From Stenotrophomonas sp. BIGb0135 (GTDB lineage Bacteria; Pseudomonadota; Gammaproteobacteria; Xanthomonadales; Xanthomonadaceae), in the NCBI RefSeq assembly GCF_024810105.1, contig NZ_JANUDX010000001.1, positions 62,001-126,000 on the forward strand: a DNA stretch of 64,000 nucleotides, in the 5' to 3' direction. Shown piece by piece: positions 43,862 to 53,112 of this stretch (position 1 is its first letter; the number at the start of each line of letters is the position of its first letter). Position numbers and translations under genes: made by a program. A model generated the notes under the pieces. That model made no database searches, was not told the origin of the DNA, and was given only the letters and a program-made list of their open reading frames with translations.

Positions 43862-45250
43862 TTAGCTCTCTGGTTCCACCAGGCGCTTGAGTGCGGCCTG
43901 GCTGTGCGGCAGGTCGGCTGCCTTGCCGACGTCCTGTCCGAGGAATTCGGCGATGTCCGACCAGCGCTCCAGCGCTTCGTCGGTGGCCGGATCGTTGCCA
44001 CGCTGGTACGCGCCGATGGCGATCAGGTCGCGGTTGGACGAGTACGCCGAGACCAGCCGCTTGAGCTTGCGGATGCGCAGGCGCCACGGCTCGTCGGCGA
44101 TCTCGGTGACCACGCGGCTGACCGAGGACTCCACGTCGATCGCCGGGTACAGGCCGCTGTCGGCCACCCGTCGCGACAACAGGATGTGGCCATCCAGGAT
44201 GGCGCGCGCCGCGTCGGCGATCGGGTCCTGCGGATCGTCGCCTTCGGTCAGCACGGTGTAGAAGGCGGTGATCGAGCCGCGGCCCTTGGCACCGTTGCCG
44301 GCGCGTTCGACCAGGGCCGGCAGCTTGGCGAACACCGACGGCGGGTAGCCGCGGGTGGTCGGCGGCTCGCCCACCGACAGGCCGATCTCACGCTGGGCCT
44401 GGGCGAAGCGGGTCAGCGAATCCATCAGCAGCAGCACGTTCAGGCCCTGGTCGCGGAACCACTCGGCGATCGCCGTGGCGCGGTAGGCGCCGTGCAGGCG
44501 CGCCAACGGGGGGCGGTCGGCCGGACTGGCCACCACCACTGCGCGGCGCAGGCCTTCCTCGCCCAGCGTGCTTTCGACGAAATCGCGGACTTCGCGGCCA
44601 CGTTCGCCGATCAGCCCGACCACGATGACATCGGCGGCGGTGTAGCGGGTCATCATGCCCAGCAGCGTGGACTTGCCCACGCCCGAGCCGGCGAACAGGC
44701 CGACGCGCTGCCCGCGACCGATCGGCAGCAGCGCGTTGATCGCGCGCACGCCCACGTCCAGCGGTTGGGTGATGGGTTCGCGGGCGAGCGGGTTGATCGA
44801 CACGCCCGCCATGCTGACCGTGCCCTCGGCGCGGATCGGGCCCTTGCCATCCAGTGGCACGCCGTCGCTGTCGATGACCCGGCCAAGCAGGCCTTCACCG
44901 ACTTCCACGCCCCCGCGGCCGAGCACCGGCACCACGCGCGCGTTGGGCAGCAGGCCATGCAGCTCGGCGCTGGGCATCAGGTAGGTGCGTTCGCCGGCGA
45001 AGCCGACCACTTCGGCGTCCACCCAGCCACCGTCGGCCACTTCGACCTTGCAGCTGGCGCCCAGCGGCGACTCGCAGCCCACCGCTTCCAGGGTGAGGCC
45101 CACGGCGCGGCGCAGCACGCCTTCGCGGATCAGCCCGCGGCCATGGGTGCCATCGGGCTGGATGCCGTCCAGGCGGGCGGCCAGGCGCAGATTGCGCGCG
45201 GCGGCCCAGTCGGCGGCGGGGGCCGGCGTCGGCAGGGGGTCGGTCATCAT
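43862..45250 (-). CDS. fliI: Flagellum-specific ATPase FliI
   Basis: 462 residues: beta-barrel (about 20-95), ATPase core with Walker A GLFAGSGVGKSTLLG, Walker B LNVLLLMDSLTRFAQAQREI, GLSVGEPPTTRGYPPSVFA, and a C-terminal domain. The ATG at 45250 overlaps the fliH stop by ATGA; further in-frame sequence to 46033 lies inside fliH and fliG and is not used. Confidence 0.96.
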   Translation of the reverse strand: MMTDPLPTPAPAADWAAARNLRLAARLDGIQPDGTHGRGLIREGVLRRAVGLTLEAVGCESPLGASCKVEVADGGWVDAEVVGFAGERTYLMPSAELHGLLPNARVVPVLGRGGVEVGEGLLGRVIDSDGVPLDGKGPIRAEGTVSMAGVSINPLAREPITQPLDVGVRAINALLPIGRGQRVGLFAGSGVGKSTLLGMMTRYTAADVIVVGLIGERGREVRDFVESTLGEEGLRRAVVVASPADRPPLARLHGAYRATAIAEWFRDQGLNVLLLMDSLTRFAQAQREIGLSVGEPPTTRGYPPSVFAKLPALVERAGNGAKGRGSITAFYTVLTEGDDPQDPIADAARAILDGHILLSRRVADSGLYPAIDVESSVSRVVTEIADEPWRLRIRKLKRLVSAYSSNRDLIAIGAYQRGNDPATDEALERWSDIAEFLGQDVGKAADLPHSQAALKRLVEPES

Positions 45251-45882
45251 GCGCTGGCTCCGGAACGGCGCAGCACCGCATCGAGCGCGCCGCGCAGGCG
45301 CGCCTCCAGGGTGCCGTCGATGCGCACGGCCTCGGCATGCACGCGCAGGTCGCCGCGGCTCAGGCTGAGGTCGGCGGTGAGGCGTTGGGTGGGCGACAGC
45401 TGCAGCAGCGGGGTGAGTGCGGCGATGTCGTCCGGGTGCAGGCGCACCTCGACCTCGCGGTTGGCGCCGCCCACGGCGTCCACGGCTTCGCCGACCAGCT
45501 GTGCGAGCAGGGCCGGGTCGGCCTCGTAGGCGCGGCCGACCAGGGTGCCGGCGATGCGCACGGCCAGTTCGCCGAGCGCGGCCACCACTTCGTTCTCCAG
45601 CCGCACCAGCGGCCGGCTGAAGTTGTCCAGGATGCCCTCGATCTGTGCGATCAGGCGGCGCACTTCGGCCTGGCCCTGGGCCAGGCCATCGGCGTGCCCC
45701 TGCTCGAAGCCGTCTTTCTCCGCGCTGTCCTGGATCGCCTGGATCTCTTCCAGCGTGGGCAGCTGCAGCAAGGGCTCCGGCTCGTGTTCGGGATCCGGCT
45801 CGGTGAGTTCGAACTGCTCCTCCTGCGGCGGCTCGGGCACCGCCAGCAGGTCCGGGGCAAGCCAGCGCACGGCGTTGTTCAC
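45247..45882 (-). CDS. fliH: Flagellar assembly protein FliH
   Basis: 211 residues. A Pro/Glu-rich start, a helical middle with Gly-spaced heptads (DGFEQGHADGLAQGQAEVRR) and a C-terminal domain with VEVRLHPDDIAAL. FliH regulates FliI. It overlaps fliG and fliI by 4 nt each. Confidence 0.9.
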   Translation of the reverse strand: MNNAVRWLAPDLLAVPEPPQEEQFELTEPDPEHEPEPLLQLPTLEEIQAIQDSAEKDGFEQGHADGLAQGQAEVRRLIAQIEGILDNFSRPLVRLENEVVAALGELAVRIAGTLVGRAYEADPALLAQLVGEAVDAVGGANREVEVRLHPDDIAALTPLLQLSPTQRLTADLSLSRGDLRVHAEAVRIDGTLEARLRGALDAVLRRSGASA

Positions 45883-46892
45883 AGCATCGCCTCCGCATTG
45901 CCGCCGATGGTGACGGTGCCCTCATCGGCCATGCGCTTGACGATGGCCAGGATCTCGCGCTGCGCCACTTCCACATCCGACAGGCGCACCGGGCCACGGG
46001 CTTCCATGTCTTCCAGCAGGATTTCGGCGGCACGCTGGGACATGTTGCGGGTGATCTTGTCGCGCACCTTGATGTCGGCGCCGCGCAGGGCCAGGCCGAG
46101 GCGCTCGCCGCTGACTTCGCGCAGCACCAGCTGCAGTTCGCGGTCGTCCAGGTCGACCAGGTCGTCGAACACGAACATCAGGTCCTGGATGCGGCCGCTC
46201 AGCGGCGCGTCGATGCGTGCGATTTCACCCAGGATCGCCTGGTCCTGGCCGCTGTCCATGAAGTTGAGGATGTTGGCCGCGCACTGCACGCCGCCGATGT
46301 TGGACGACTTCAGGTTCTGGTTGCCGGCGAACTGGCGCTCCATGATTTCGTTCAGTTCGTTCAGTGCGTTCGGCGGAATGCCGTCCAGCGTGGCGATGCG
46401 CAGCAGCACGTCCACGCGGGTGCGTTCGGGCAGCAGCTTGAGCGCGTCGGCGGCCTGGTCGGTTTCCAGGTGGGCCATCACGATGGCGATGATCTGCGGG
46501 TGTTCGTTGCGGACCAGGTCGGCCACCGCACGCGGGTCCATCCACTTCAGCGCGTCCAGGCCGGTGGTGTTGCGGCCGAGCAGGATGCGGTCGATCAGGT
46601 TGCCGGCCTTCTCGCTGCCCAGCGCCTGCACCAGCATGTTGCGGATGTAGTCGTCCGAGCCGACGCCGAGCGAGGTCTTGGAGCCCAGTTCGTTGCTGAA
46701 CTGGTCCATGACCCCTTCGACCTGGGCGCGGGTGATGTCGGTCATGGTGGCCATGGCGATGCCGATCTTCTGCACCTCTTTGGGTTCCATGTGGCGCAGC
46801 ACTTCGGCCGCGTCCAGTTCGCCCAGCGAGAGCAGCAGCACGGCCGCGCGCTGCACGCCGGTCAACGGTGCGTTGGGGGCGGCGTCAGTCAT
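45879..46892 (-). CDS. fliG: Flagellar motor switch protein FliG
   Basis: 337 residues in three armadillo-like domains: LTGVQRAAVLLLSLGE, EHPQIIAIVMAHLETDQAAD (EHPQ motif) and the C-terminal torque domain MFVFDDLVDLDDRELQLVLR with its charged helix. It overlaps fliF by 8 nt. Confidence 0.96.
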   Translation of the reverse strand: MTDAAPNAPLTGVQRAAVLLLSLGELDAAEVLRHMEPKEVQKIGIAMATMTDITRAQVEGVMDQFSNELGSKTSLGVGSDDYIRNMLVQALGSEKAGNLIDRILLGRNTTGLDALKWMDPRAVADLVRNEHPQIIAIVMAHLETDQAADALKLLPERTRVDVLLRIATLDGIPPNALNELNEIMERQFAGNQNLKSSNIGGVQCAANILNFMDSGQDQAILGEIARIDAPLSGRIQDLMFVFDDLVDLDDRELQLVLREVSGERLGLALRGADIKVRDKITRNMSQRAAEILLEDMEARGPVRLSDVEVAQREILAIVKRMADEGTVTIGGNAEAML

Positions 46893-48528
46893 TGGCCACC
46901 CAGCCCTTGACCACCTGGGCCACGCGCTTGGAATCGGTCTTTACAGCTTCACGCGCCATGCGCAGTCGTTCCTCGTAGGAGTCCACCGGCAGGGCCAGGG
47001 TTTCATGTCCGGCCGCGCCCAGCCGTTCGCTACCGAGCGCGGGCAGGCCCTCGCCGTCGTCGACCAGCTGCACGTCGGCACTGTGCGGTTCCAGGGGTTC
47101 ATCGCCAGGCTTCCGGGCCTGGCCGGTGATCGAGCGCAGCGCCGGGCGCAGCACGCCGAACACCAGCGCCAGCACCACGATCGCGCCGAGCAGCAGTCGC
47201 AGGCCATCCTGCACCTGCGGCAGCTCCCACCACTTCGGGCCTTCGACCGGGGTCACTTCGCGCACGAACGGGGCGTTCATCACCGACACGGTGTCGCCGC
47301 GCTCGGCGTCGAAGCCGACCGCCTGCTTGACCAGGGCTTCGACCCGGGTGAGCTCGGCGGCGGACAGCGCCTGGTCCACCATCTTGCCGTTGGCACCGGC
47401 GCGCGGCACGTTGTCCACCAGCACGGCCACCGAGACACGCTTGATGCGGCCAGCCGGCTGGCGGGTGTGCTGCAGGGTGCGGTCGAGTTCGTAGTTGCGG
47501 GTGGCGTTCTTGGAGGTTTCGGTGGGCGTGGCCGCGGTGGTCGGCGCGGCGGCCGGGCCGGGCGGGGTATTGCTGGCCGCACCCGGCACGCCCTGCGGGC
47601 CCGGGGTGCTGCTGCTGTTCTCGCTCATCTGCTCGCTGCGCAGCTTCTGCGGCTCGCCGTTGTACAGCTCGCGGGCTTCCTCGATCACCGAGAAGTCCAT
47701 GTCCACGCTGACTTCGGGGTTGACCCGGCCGGGGCCGGTCATGGGCTCGAGCAGTTCGCGGATGCGCTGGTTGAAGGAGGTCTCCTGCCGGCGCACCTGC
47801 TCGAACTGCGCCGCGTTCAACGCCGCCTCGCTGTTCGGATCGGACACGCTGAGCATGCGCCCGCTCTGGTCGACCACGGTCACGCGTTCGGGGGTGAGAT
47901 CGGGGATGCTGGCGGCCACCATGTGCACGATCGCATCGATCTGGCCGCGCTCGAGCTGCTGCCCGCCGCGCAGTTCCAGCACCACCGAGGCGCTGGCCAC
48001 GTCACGCTGGCGGGTGAAGGCGCTCGGCTTGGGGATGGCCAGGTGCACGCGCGAATCGCGCACCGGGCGCAGGGTGTTGATGGTGCGCGAGAGCTCGGTT
48101 TCCAGCGAATGCTGGTAGCGCGCGTTCTCCATGAACTGGCTGACGCCGAAGCCCGGGTCACGCTCCATCAGTTCGAAACCGAGCCGGCCGCTGTCGGTCA
48201 GGCCCGAGCCGGCCAGTTTGAGGCGCGCGTCGTGCAGGTTTTTCTCCGGCACGGTGATGCCCCCGGTGGCCGGGTCCAGTTCGAACGGGATCTGCGCGGT
48301 GCGCAGCAGGTCGGTGGCTTCGGCGGTGGCCTTCTGGTCCAGGCCGGTGTACAGCGGCACCATGCCCGGTTTCTGCGACCAGAAGAACACGAACAGGCCT
48401 GCCGCCACGGCCACGGCGATCATCGCCATCAGTCCGAGCCGACGGGTGATCTGCAGGCTTTGCAGCCGGTCGAACCACTGGCCCGCCTTTTCGGCGTTCA
48501 GGGATTCCTTGGAGAGCGACAGGGCCAT
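46885..48528 (-). CDS. fliF: Flagellar MS-ring protein FliF
   Basis: 547 residues. TM1 (about 34-52), the YscJ-like ring domains (VPLYTGLDQKATAEATDLLR, GITVPEKNLHDARLKLAGSG), the FliF C-terminal domain (VTPERVTVVDQSG-like segment), TM2 (about 443-462, LLLGAIVVLALVFGVLRPAL) and the FliG-binding tail (VAQVVKGWVAND). Slightly shorter than enteric FliF. Confidence 0.96.
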   Translation of the reverse strand: MALSLSKESLNAEKAGQWFDRLQSLQITRRLGLMAMIAVAVAAGLFVFFWSQKPGMVPLYTGLDQKATAEATDLLRTAQIPFELDPATGGITVPEKNLHDARLKLAGSGLTDSGRLGFELMERDPGFGVSQFMENARYQHSLETELSRTINTLRPVRDSRVHLAIPKPSAFTRQRDVASASVVLELRGGQQLERGQIDAIVHMVAASIPDLTPERVTVVDQSGRMLSVSDPNSEAALNAAQFEQVRRQETSFNQRIRELLEPMTGPGRVNPEVSVDMDFSVIEEARELYNGEPQKLRSEQMSENSSSTPGPQGVPGAASNTPPGPAAAPTTAATPTETSKNATRNYELDRTLQHTRQPAGRIKRVSVAVLVDNVPRAGANGKMVDQALSAAELTRVEALVKQAVGFDAERGDTVSVMNAPFVREVTPVEGPKWWELPQVQDGLRLLLGAIVVLALVFGVLRPALRSITGQARKPGDEPLEPHSADVQLVDDGEGLPALGSERLGAAGHETLALPVDSYEERLRMAREAVKTDSKRVAQVVKGWVAND

Positions 48529-48540
48529 GCGTTTCTATCC

Positions 48541-48903
48541 TTACAGCGGCATGTTCATCACGTCCTGGTAAGCCTGGACGAGACGGTTGCGGACTTCCAC
48601 GGTGGCGCGGAAGGCGATCTGGGACTGCTGCGAGGCGACCATGACCTTGGCCAGGTCGGCACCGGGTTCACCCAGTTCGAAGGCCTTGGCGAGGGCGCCG
48701 GATTTCTGTTGCGCTTCGTTGACGCCGGCAATGGCGCCGCGCAGGGTTTCGGTGAAGCTCGGGCCCTGTACTTCCTGCGGCGACACCAGGCCCTGGATGG
48801 CATTGCTCTTCGGCGCCTCCGTCAGCGGGCTGACGGCGGACTGCCCCATCTGGGTCTGGAGGGTGCGGATCTGGGAAAGGACGGAGGTGACGGAGTGCGA
48901 CAT
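48541..48903 (-). CDS. fliE: Flagellar hook-basal body protein FliE
   Basis: 120 residues. The C-terminus (DLAKVMVASQQSQIAFRATV, RNRLVQAYQDVMNMPL) is the FliE signature. The ATG at 48903 (MSHSVTSVL) is placed because a sigma-54 promoter lies just upstream at 48946-48963. It leads the fliEFGHIJK operon. Confidence 0.93.
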   Translation of the reverse strand: MSHSVTSVLSQIRTLQTQMGQSAVSPLTEAPKSNAIQGLVSPQEVQGPSFTETLRGAIAGVNEAQQKSGALAKAFELGEPGADLAKVMVASQQSQIAFRATVEVRNRLVQAYQDVMNMPL

Positions 48904-48945
48904 CTGGAACGTTCCGAAGCTGGGATGGGGTTTCGAGTGAATACG

Positions 48946-48963
48946 TTGCAAGTGGCGTGCCGA
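48946..48963 (-). promoter_or_regulatory. Sigma-54 promoter for fliEFGHIJK
   Basis: CGGCACG, CCAC, TTGCA on the - strand (CGGCACGCCACTTGCA), one base from consensus TGGCACG-N4-TTGCA. It ends about 43 nt before the fliE ATG. Confidence 0.82.
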
Positions 48964-49171
48964 AATCGCTGCACGGTTCAGTTTTGTTGGTGTAGCTGGC
49001 GATGCGGTGGGTCGGGCGGGCCCCGGTGCTGCGGGCGGGGGCTGCGGCAACCTGGCGCGGCGCCGGGTCGGCTTGCTGGCGTCGGAAAACCGGCGGCGCC
49101 GAATGGCTGGCGGGGTGGTGGGGGGCGTTTACTTCTCCGTTCGGGGCGGGCCGCGAGCGTTGGGGCCCGGC
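48964..49171. other. Intergenic, upstream of the fliE promoter
   Basis: GC-rich, no gene seen. A partial copy of the GGTGGGTCGGGC arm sequence of the 49311-49432 element occurs near 49009. FleQ-binding enhancers are expected in this region but I cannot place them. Confidence 0.4.
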
Positions 49172-49255
49172 AGCGGCCGGTAGGCCCCTGGTGCAAATGT
49201 CCCCCGGCCGCAAGCGGCCTCCTCCTTTATTTTGCCCAGGGGCCTACCGGCCGCT
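49172..49255 (-). repeat. Structured element A, copy 1
   Basis: 20-nt perfect inverted arms (49172-49191 and 49236-49255) enclose a 44-nt core. Read on the - strand: inner stem GCAAA/TTTGC, then ATAAAGGAGGA, a hairpin GGCCGC-TT-GCGGCC, then GGGGGACA. The same core motifs occur in copy 2 with different stems. Confidence 0.8.
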
Positions 49256-49310
49256 ACCCGGCTCGGCTTGCGGTAAAGCAGGTAGGATCCAGGCTGTTTT
49301 GCCGGTGGTC

Positions 49311-49432
49311 GGTGGGTCGGGCGCTGGGGCCCCATGCCCTTGGAGGCGAAATAAAGGAGGAGGGGGCGGCCGCAGGCCGACGCCGGGGGACATTCGCCGG
49401 AAAGGGCATGGGGCCCCAGCGCCCGACCCACC
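49311..49432 (+). repeat. Structured element A, copy 2
   Basis: 31-nt perfect inverted arms (49311-49341 and 49402-49432). The core reads on the + strand: inner stem GGCGAA/TTCGCC (49345-49350, 49393-49398), ATAAAGGAGGAG (49351-49362), a third hairpin, then GGGGGACA (49385-49392). It is inverted relative to copy 1. Confidence 0.8.
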
Positions 49433-49495
49433 GGCAGCCGCGCCTGGAAATGCTCAGCGCACGCTTAGTGTGTCGCGCGCGGATGGGAGAAGAGC

Positions 49496-49527
49496 AAAAA
49501 AAAGCCCGGGCAGGCCCGGGCTTTTTT
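49496..49527 (-). terminator. Rho-independent terminator after fleQ
   Basis: GCCCGGGC-AG-GCCCGGGC (49504-49521) flanked by eight A (49496-49503) and six T (49522-49527). It works on both strands, and 16 nt beyond the fleQ stop on the - strand. Confidence 0.88.
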
Positions 49528-49542
49528 GGTGCTGCGCGGCGA

Positions 49543-51039
49543 TCAACCGGCCAGTTCGGCCTGGTCGCGTTCGATACCGTACTTGCGCAGCTTTTCCACC
49601 AGGGTGGTGCGGCGCAGGCCGAGCAACTGCGCGGCGTGGGCAACCACGCCCTGGGTGCGCTCCAGCGCCTCGTTGATCAGCGTCAGCTCGATGTTGGCCA
49701 TGTGGTTGCGCAGGTCCAGGCCGGCATCGGGCAGGCCGGCGGCGCGGGTGACCGGGCCGATGCCGTTCTCCAGCGGGGCAGCCGTGCCCGGGGCCGGGGT
49801 GTGGAAAGAGAAGCTGCGCAGGTCCAGGCGCTCGTCGACCGGCGCCGGCGGCGCGGCCACGGGGGCCGGTGCCGCCACGCTGAAATCGCCGCGGTACCGT
49901 GCCGGCAGGTCCTGCACGCGCACGTTGCCGCCGGGGTGCAGCACCGCCAGGCGCTCGACCAGGTTGGTCAGCTCGCGCACGTTGCCCGGCCACTCGTAGC
50001 TGGCCAGCGCCTGCAGTGCCTCGGCGCTGAAACGTACTTCACCACGGCCGGTACGGGCCAGCTGCGCGGCGATGGTGGTCACCAGCGCCGGCAGGTCTTC
50101 GCTGCGCTCGCGCAGGGCCGGCACGTCGATCGGGAACACGTTGAGACGGTAGAACAGATCCTCGCGGAACTTGCCGTCGGCGATACGCGACTCCAGGTCG
50201 CGGTGGGTCGCGGCGATCACCCGCACGTTGCAGCGGATGGTCTGGTTGCCGCCGACCCGCTCGAAGCTGCGTTCCTGCAGCACGCGCAGCAGCTTGACCT
50301 GCATCGGCAGGCTCATGTCGCCGATCTCGTCCAGCAGCAGCGTGCCGCCTTCGGCCATTTCGAAACGGCCCTTGCGCGCGCTCAGTGCACCGGTGAACGC
50401 GCCTTTTTCGTGACCGAACAGTTCGCTTTCCAGCAGGTCGGCGGGAATCGCGCCGCAGTTGATCGCCACGAACGGGCCATCGCGACGCGGCGAGCGCTGG
50501 TGGATCGACCGCGACACCACTTCCTTGCCGGTGCCCGATTCGCCCAGCACCAGCACCGTGGTATCGAACGCGGCAACCTGCTCGATCATCAGGCGCAACG
50601 CGCTCACCGCCGCGCCGTCACCGGTCGGGCCCTGTTCCTGCACGGCACCGGCCTGGTGCTCGGCGTCCAGTCGCTTCAGGCTCGCGCGGCGCAGCAGCGC
50701 TTCCATCTGCGCATGGCGCAGCGGGGCTTCCAGCGGCCACACGTTGGCCTCGTGCAGGCCGTGCTGCTGGGCGAAGCTGGCGGCATCGCCATCGACCAGC
50801 ATCACCGGCGGCGGCAGGGCGCCCTTGCCGACCCAGGCAAACAGCGCATCGCTGCGCGCGCCGGGGTCCAGGCTGCCGATGATCACCGCCACCCAGTCGT
50901 TGGGGCGCTGGCGGGTGGTGTCGATATCGGCCGCGTCGGCCACCCAGCGCGGGTTGAAATCCATGAACTCGAGCAGGGCGACGGTGCGTTCGGCGCGGAC
51001 GGCATCGTTGTCCAGTACCAGGATGCGCGACTCACTCAT
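49543..51039 (-). CDS. fleQ: Master flagellar regulator FleQ (sigma-54 activator)
   Basis: 498 residues. The N-terminal REC-like domain (1-120) lacks the phosphoacceptor Asp ([11 protein letters not shown]), as in FleQ. The AAA+ domain (about 140-375) has Walker [10 protein letters not shown], the sigma-54 contact GAFTGA, and LLDEIGDM. The C-terminal Fis-type helix-turn-helix is [20 protein letters not shown]. FleQ also binds c-di-GMP in relatives. It overlaps vemR by 8 nt. Confidence 0.94.
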   Translation of the reverse strand: MSESRILVLDNDAVRAERTVALLEFMDFNPRWVADAADIDTTRQRPNDWVAVIIGSLDPGARSDALFAWVGKGALPPPVMLVDGDAASFAQQHGLHEANVWPLEAPLRHAQMEALLRRASLKRLDAEHQAGAVQEQGPTGDGAAVSALRLMIEQVAAFDTTVLVLGESGTGKEVVSRSIHQRSPRRDGPFVAINCGAIPADLLESELFGHEKGAFTGALSARKGRFEMAEGGTLLLDEIGDMSLPMQVKLLRVLQERSFERVGGNQTIRCNVRVIAATHRDLESRIADGKFREDLFYRLNVFPIDVPALRERSEDLPALVTTIAAQLARTGRGEVRFSAEALQALASYEWPGNVRELTNLVERLAVLHPGGNVRVQDLPARYRGDFSVAAPAPVAAPPAPVDERLDLRSFSFHTPAPGTAAPLENGIGPVTRAAGLPDAGLDLRNHMANIELTLINEALERTQGVVAHAAQLLGLRRTTLVEKLRKYGIERDQAELAG

Positions 51040-51412
51040 GATCCTTCCCCTTCAGGCCTTCCAGGATCGGCATGACCTCCTGGATGTAGGACAGCTTGCT
51101 GACGAAGTTGTCGGCGCCGGCACGCAGCGCGTGTTCGCGGTGCTCGACATCGTCGAAATGGCTGGCGATGACGATGTAGGGCGCATCGTCCTGCGACTTG
51201 ATCAGGCGGGTGGCCTGCAGACCGCCCATCTCGGGCATGGCCAGGTCCATCAACACCACCTGCGGGCGCAGCGACTCGGAGCGTTCGATGGCTTCCAGGC
51301 CGTTGGCGGCGCTGCCGATCACGTCCAGCCAGTCGACCTTGCGGAAGTGGCGCATGGCGGCATTGATGAAACCCTCGTGGTCGTCGACCAGCAGGACGGT
51401 GAGCTTGTTCAT
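51032..51412 (-). CDS. vemR: VemR-type receiver-only response regulator
   Basis: 126 residues, one receiver domain ([20 protein letters not shown], Asp in [13 protein letters not shown], Lys in [11 protein letters not shown]) and no output domain. In Xanthomonas the gene between rpoN2 and fleQ is vemR, needed for virulence and motility; identity here rests on position and form. The ATG at 51412 has AAGGAA at 9 nt; an ATG at 51421 is the alternative. Confidence 0.82.
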   Translation of the reverse strand: MNKLTVLLVDDHEGFINAAMRHFRKVDWLDVIGSAANGLEAIERSESLRPQVVLMDLAMPEMGGLQATRLIKSQDDAPYIVIASHFDDVEHREHALRAGADNFVSKLSYIQEVMPILEGLKGKDHE

Positions 51413-51426
51413 GTCTTCCATTTCCT

Positions 51427-52836
51427 TCAGCCCACCCGGGCCAATTGCGGGGTGCGGGCATGCATCCGGCGGCGTTCGCGGGCCGGGGCGATGTCCAGTT
51501 GTTCTCGGTATTTTGCAACGGTACGGCGGGCGATGTTGACCCCCTGGCGCGACAGCAGCCCGGCAATGGCCTCATCGGCCAGCGGCCGACCGACCGGCTC
51601 GGCATCGATCAGCCGGCGCACCATCGCCTTGACCGCCTGGCCGGAGACGCTGGCGCCTTCCAGCCGCACGGCGAAGAAGTGCTTCAGCTCCAGCGTGCCG
51701 CGCGGGGTCTGCAGGTACTTGCCGGTGGTGATGCGCGAGACCGTGGACTCGTGCATGCCGATCGCATCGGCCACTTCCTTCAGGGTCAGCGGCGCCATCG
51801 CTTCCTCGCCGCGGGTCAGGAACCCGGCCTGGCGTTCGATGATCACCCGGGTGGTGCGCAGCAGGGTGTCATAGCGCATCGACAGCCCACGGGTCAGCCA
51901 GCGCGCTTCCTGCAGCATGTCGCGCAGCGGCTGGGCGGCCTCGCCGGCGTCGGCCAGCGCGGCCTCGTAGCTGGCGTTGATGCCCAGACGGCGGCTGGTG
52001 GCCGGGTTCAGCGCCACGCGCCACTGGCCATCGGCGTGCCAGGCGATCACGTCGGGGATGACCACGCCGTTGTCGTCCGGGCGCAGGCTGTCGCCCGGGC
52101 GCGGCTGCAGCGACAGGATCAGCCGCACCGCTTCGTGGATGTCGGCGATCTCGGCGTCGAGCTGGCGCGACAGGGCCAGGTAGTCGTGCGCGGCCAGCGC
52201 GGCCAGGCCCTCGTCGAGCACGCGCTGGGCGAGGTGGCGGGCGGGCACGCGGCCGGGCAGGGCGCGCAGCTGCACGCTCAGGCATTCGTGCAGGTCCTGG
52301 GCGGCCAGCCCGGCCGGGTCGCCGTGCAGGATCTGCTGGCGCACCGCTTCCACCCCGGCGGCATCCACGTCGCACCGCGCGCTGGCCAGCAGCTGCAGCT
52401 GTGCCAGCGGGGCATCGAGGTAGCCAGCGTCGTCGCAATGCTCCAGCCAGAAACTGGCCACGGCCAGTTCGCGCGCATCCAGCTCCAGCGACAGGCGCTG
52501 CAGGGCGCGCAGCTGCGGGTCGCTGGATTCGTCGGCGGCGATGCGCTGCATGCGGTCGTCGTCGCCGTCCTGCCAGCTGGCGCCGGGCACGTCCCACATG
52601 GCGCTTTCGGGAAGCTCGTCGAAGGCGGCCACGTCCTGCACGGTCACGCTCTCGCTGGTGTCACTGGCCGGCGCCTCGGGCGCTTCTTCCAGTTCCAGCA
52701 GCGGGTTGGTTTCCAGTGCGCGGCGGATCTCCAGCTCGAGCTGCATGCCGTCCAGCTGCAGCAGCCGGATCGACTGCAGCAGTTGCGGCGTGAGGTGGAG
52801 CTGCTGACCCAGCTGGGTCGACATCGTCGGCTTCAT
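51427..52836 (-). CDS. rpoN2: Sigma-54 factor RpoN, flagellar paralogue
   Basis: 469 residues. The Gln/Leu-rich activator region (QLHLTPQLLQSIRLLQL), an acidic linker, the core-binding domain (ESTVSRITTGKYLQTPRGTL) and the RpoN box ARRTVAKYRE are present. The ATG at 52836 (MKPTMSTQLGQQ) matches RpoN starts; upstream codons lack a ribosome site. The second rpoN copy of these bacteria would be elsewhere. Confidence 0.9.
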   Translation of the reverse strand: MKPTMSTQLGQQLHLTPQLLQSIRLLQLDGMQLELEIRRALETNPLLELEEAPEAPASDTSESVTVQDVAAFDELPESAMWDVPGASWQDGDDDRMQRIAADESSDPQLRALQRLSLELDARELAVASFWLEHCDDAGYLDAPLAQLQLLASARCDVDAAGVEAVRQQILHGDPAGLAAQDLHECLSVQLRALPGRVPARHLAQRVLDEGLAALAAHDYLALSRQLDAEIADIHEAVRLILSLQPRPGDSLRPDDNGVVIPDVIAWHADGQWRVALNPATSRRLGINASYEAALADAGEAAQPLRDMLQEARWLTRGLSMRYDTLLRTTRVIIERQAGFLTRGEEAMAPLTLKEVADAIGMHESTVSRITTGKYLQTPRGTLELKHFFAVRLEGASVSGQAVKAMVRRLIDAEPVGRPLADEAIAGLLSRQGVNIARRTVAKYREQLDIAPARERRRMHARTPQLARVG

Positions 52837-53112
52837 GTGTTTTTCCCCGTCGCACCGACTCCCCGGTGCGTTATGGAACACATCTTGCTTCTGATATCCC
52901 GACGCCGTAATCGGGGGGTTCCTGAGTGCTGTCGTTGGTTTCCTGACGCTCCGTCAGGAAAACCCCTACATGACCCCGGACTTTTGACGCTGCCTGCGGC
53001 GGGAGCCCTTGTGTTTCCGTAGCCAAGGCGGCTGGGGGCGGTTCAAAAATCCGGCGGACCGCAGGCTGAAGCCTTCAGGGTGTCGGGGAACCGACGCATT
53101 GCCCGGGCCGGT
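52837..53112. other. Intergenic between fsnR-like gene and rpoN2
   Basis: No gene seen. Contains the likely rpoN2 leader with GGGGAAAAA 5 nt before the start and an inverted pair TTTCCTGACG / CGTCAGGAAA (52938-52960 region). Confidence 0.4.

Noticed and set aside
43862-46033. A 723-residue protein ending in FliI
   Set aside because: The extra N-terminal part is out-of-frame translation of fliH and fliG; FliI proper starts at 45250.
49172-49255. Element A as an integron attC site
   Set aside because: No GTTRRRY/RYYYAAC ends, no cassette genes and no integrase near.
46678-51075. A 1465-codon open frame on the + strand
   Set aside because: It is the reverse of fliG, fliF, fliE and fleQ and crosses two terminators and a promoter; no domain features.
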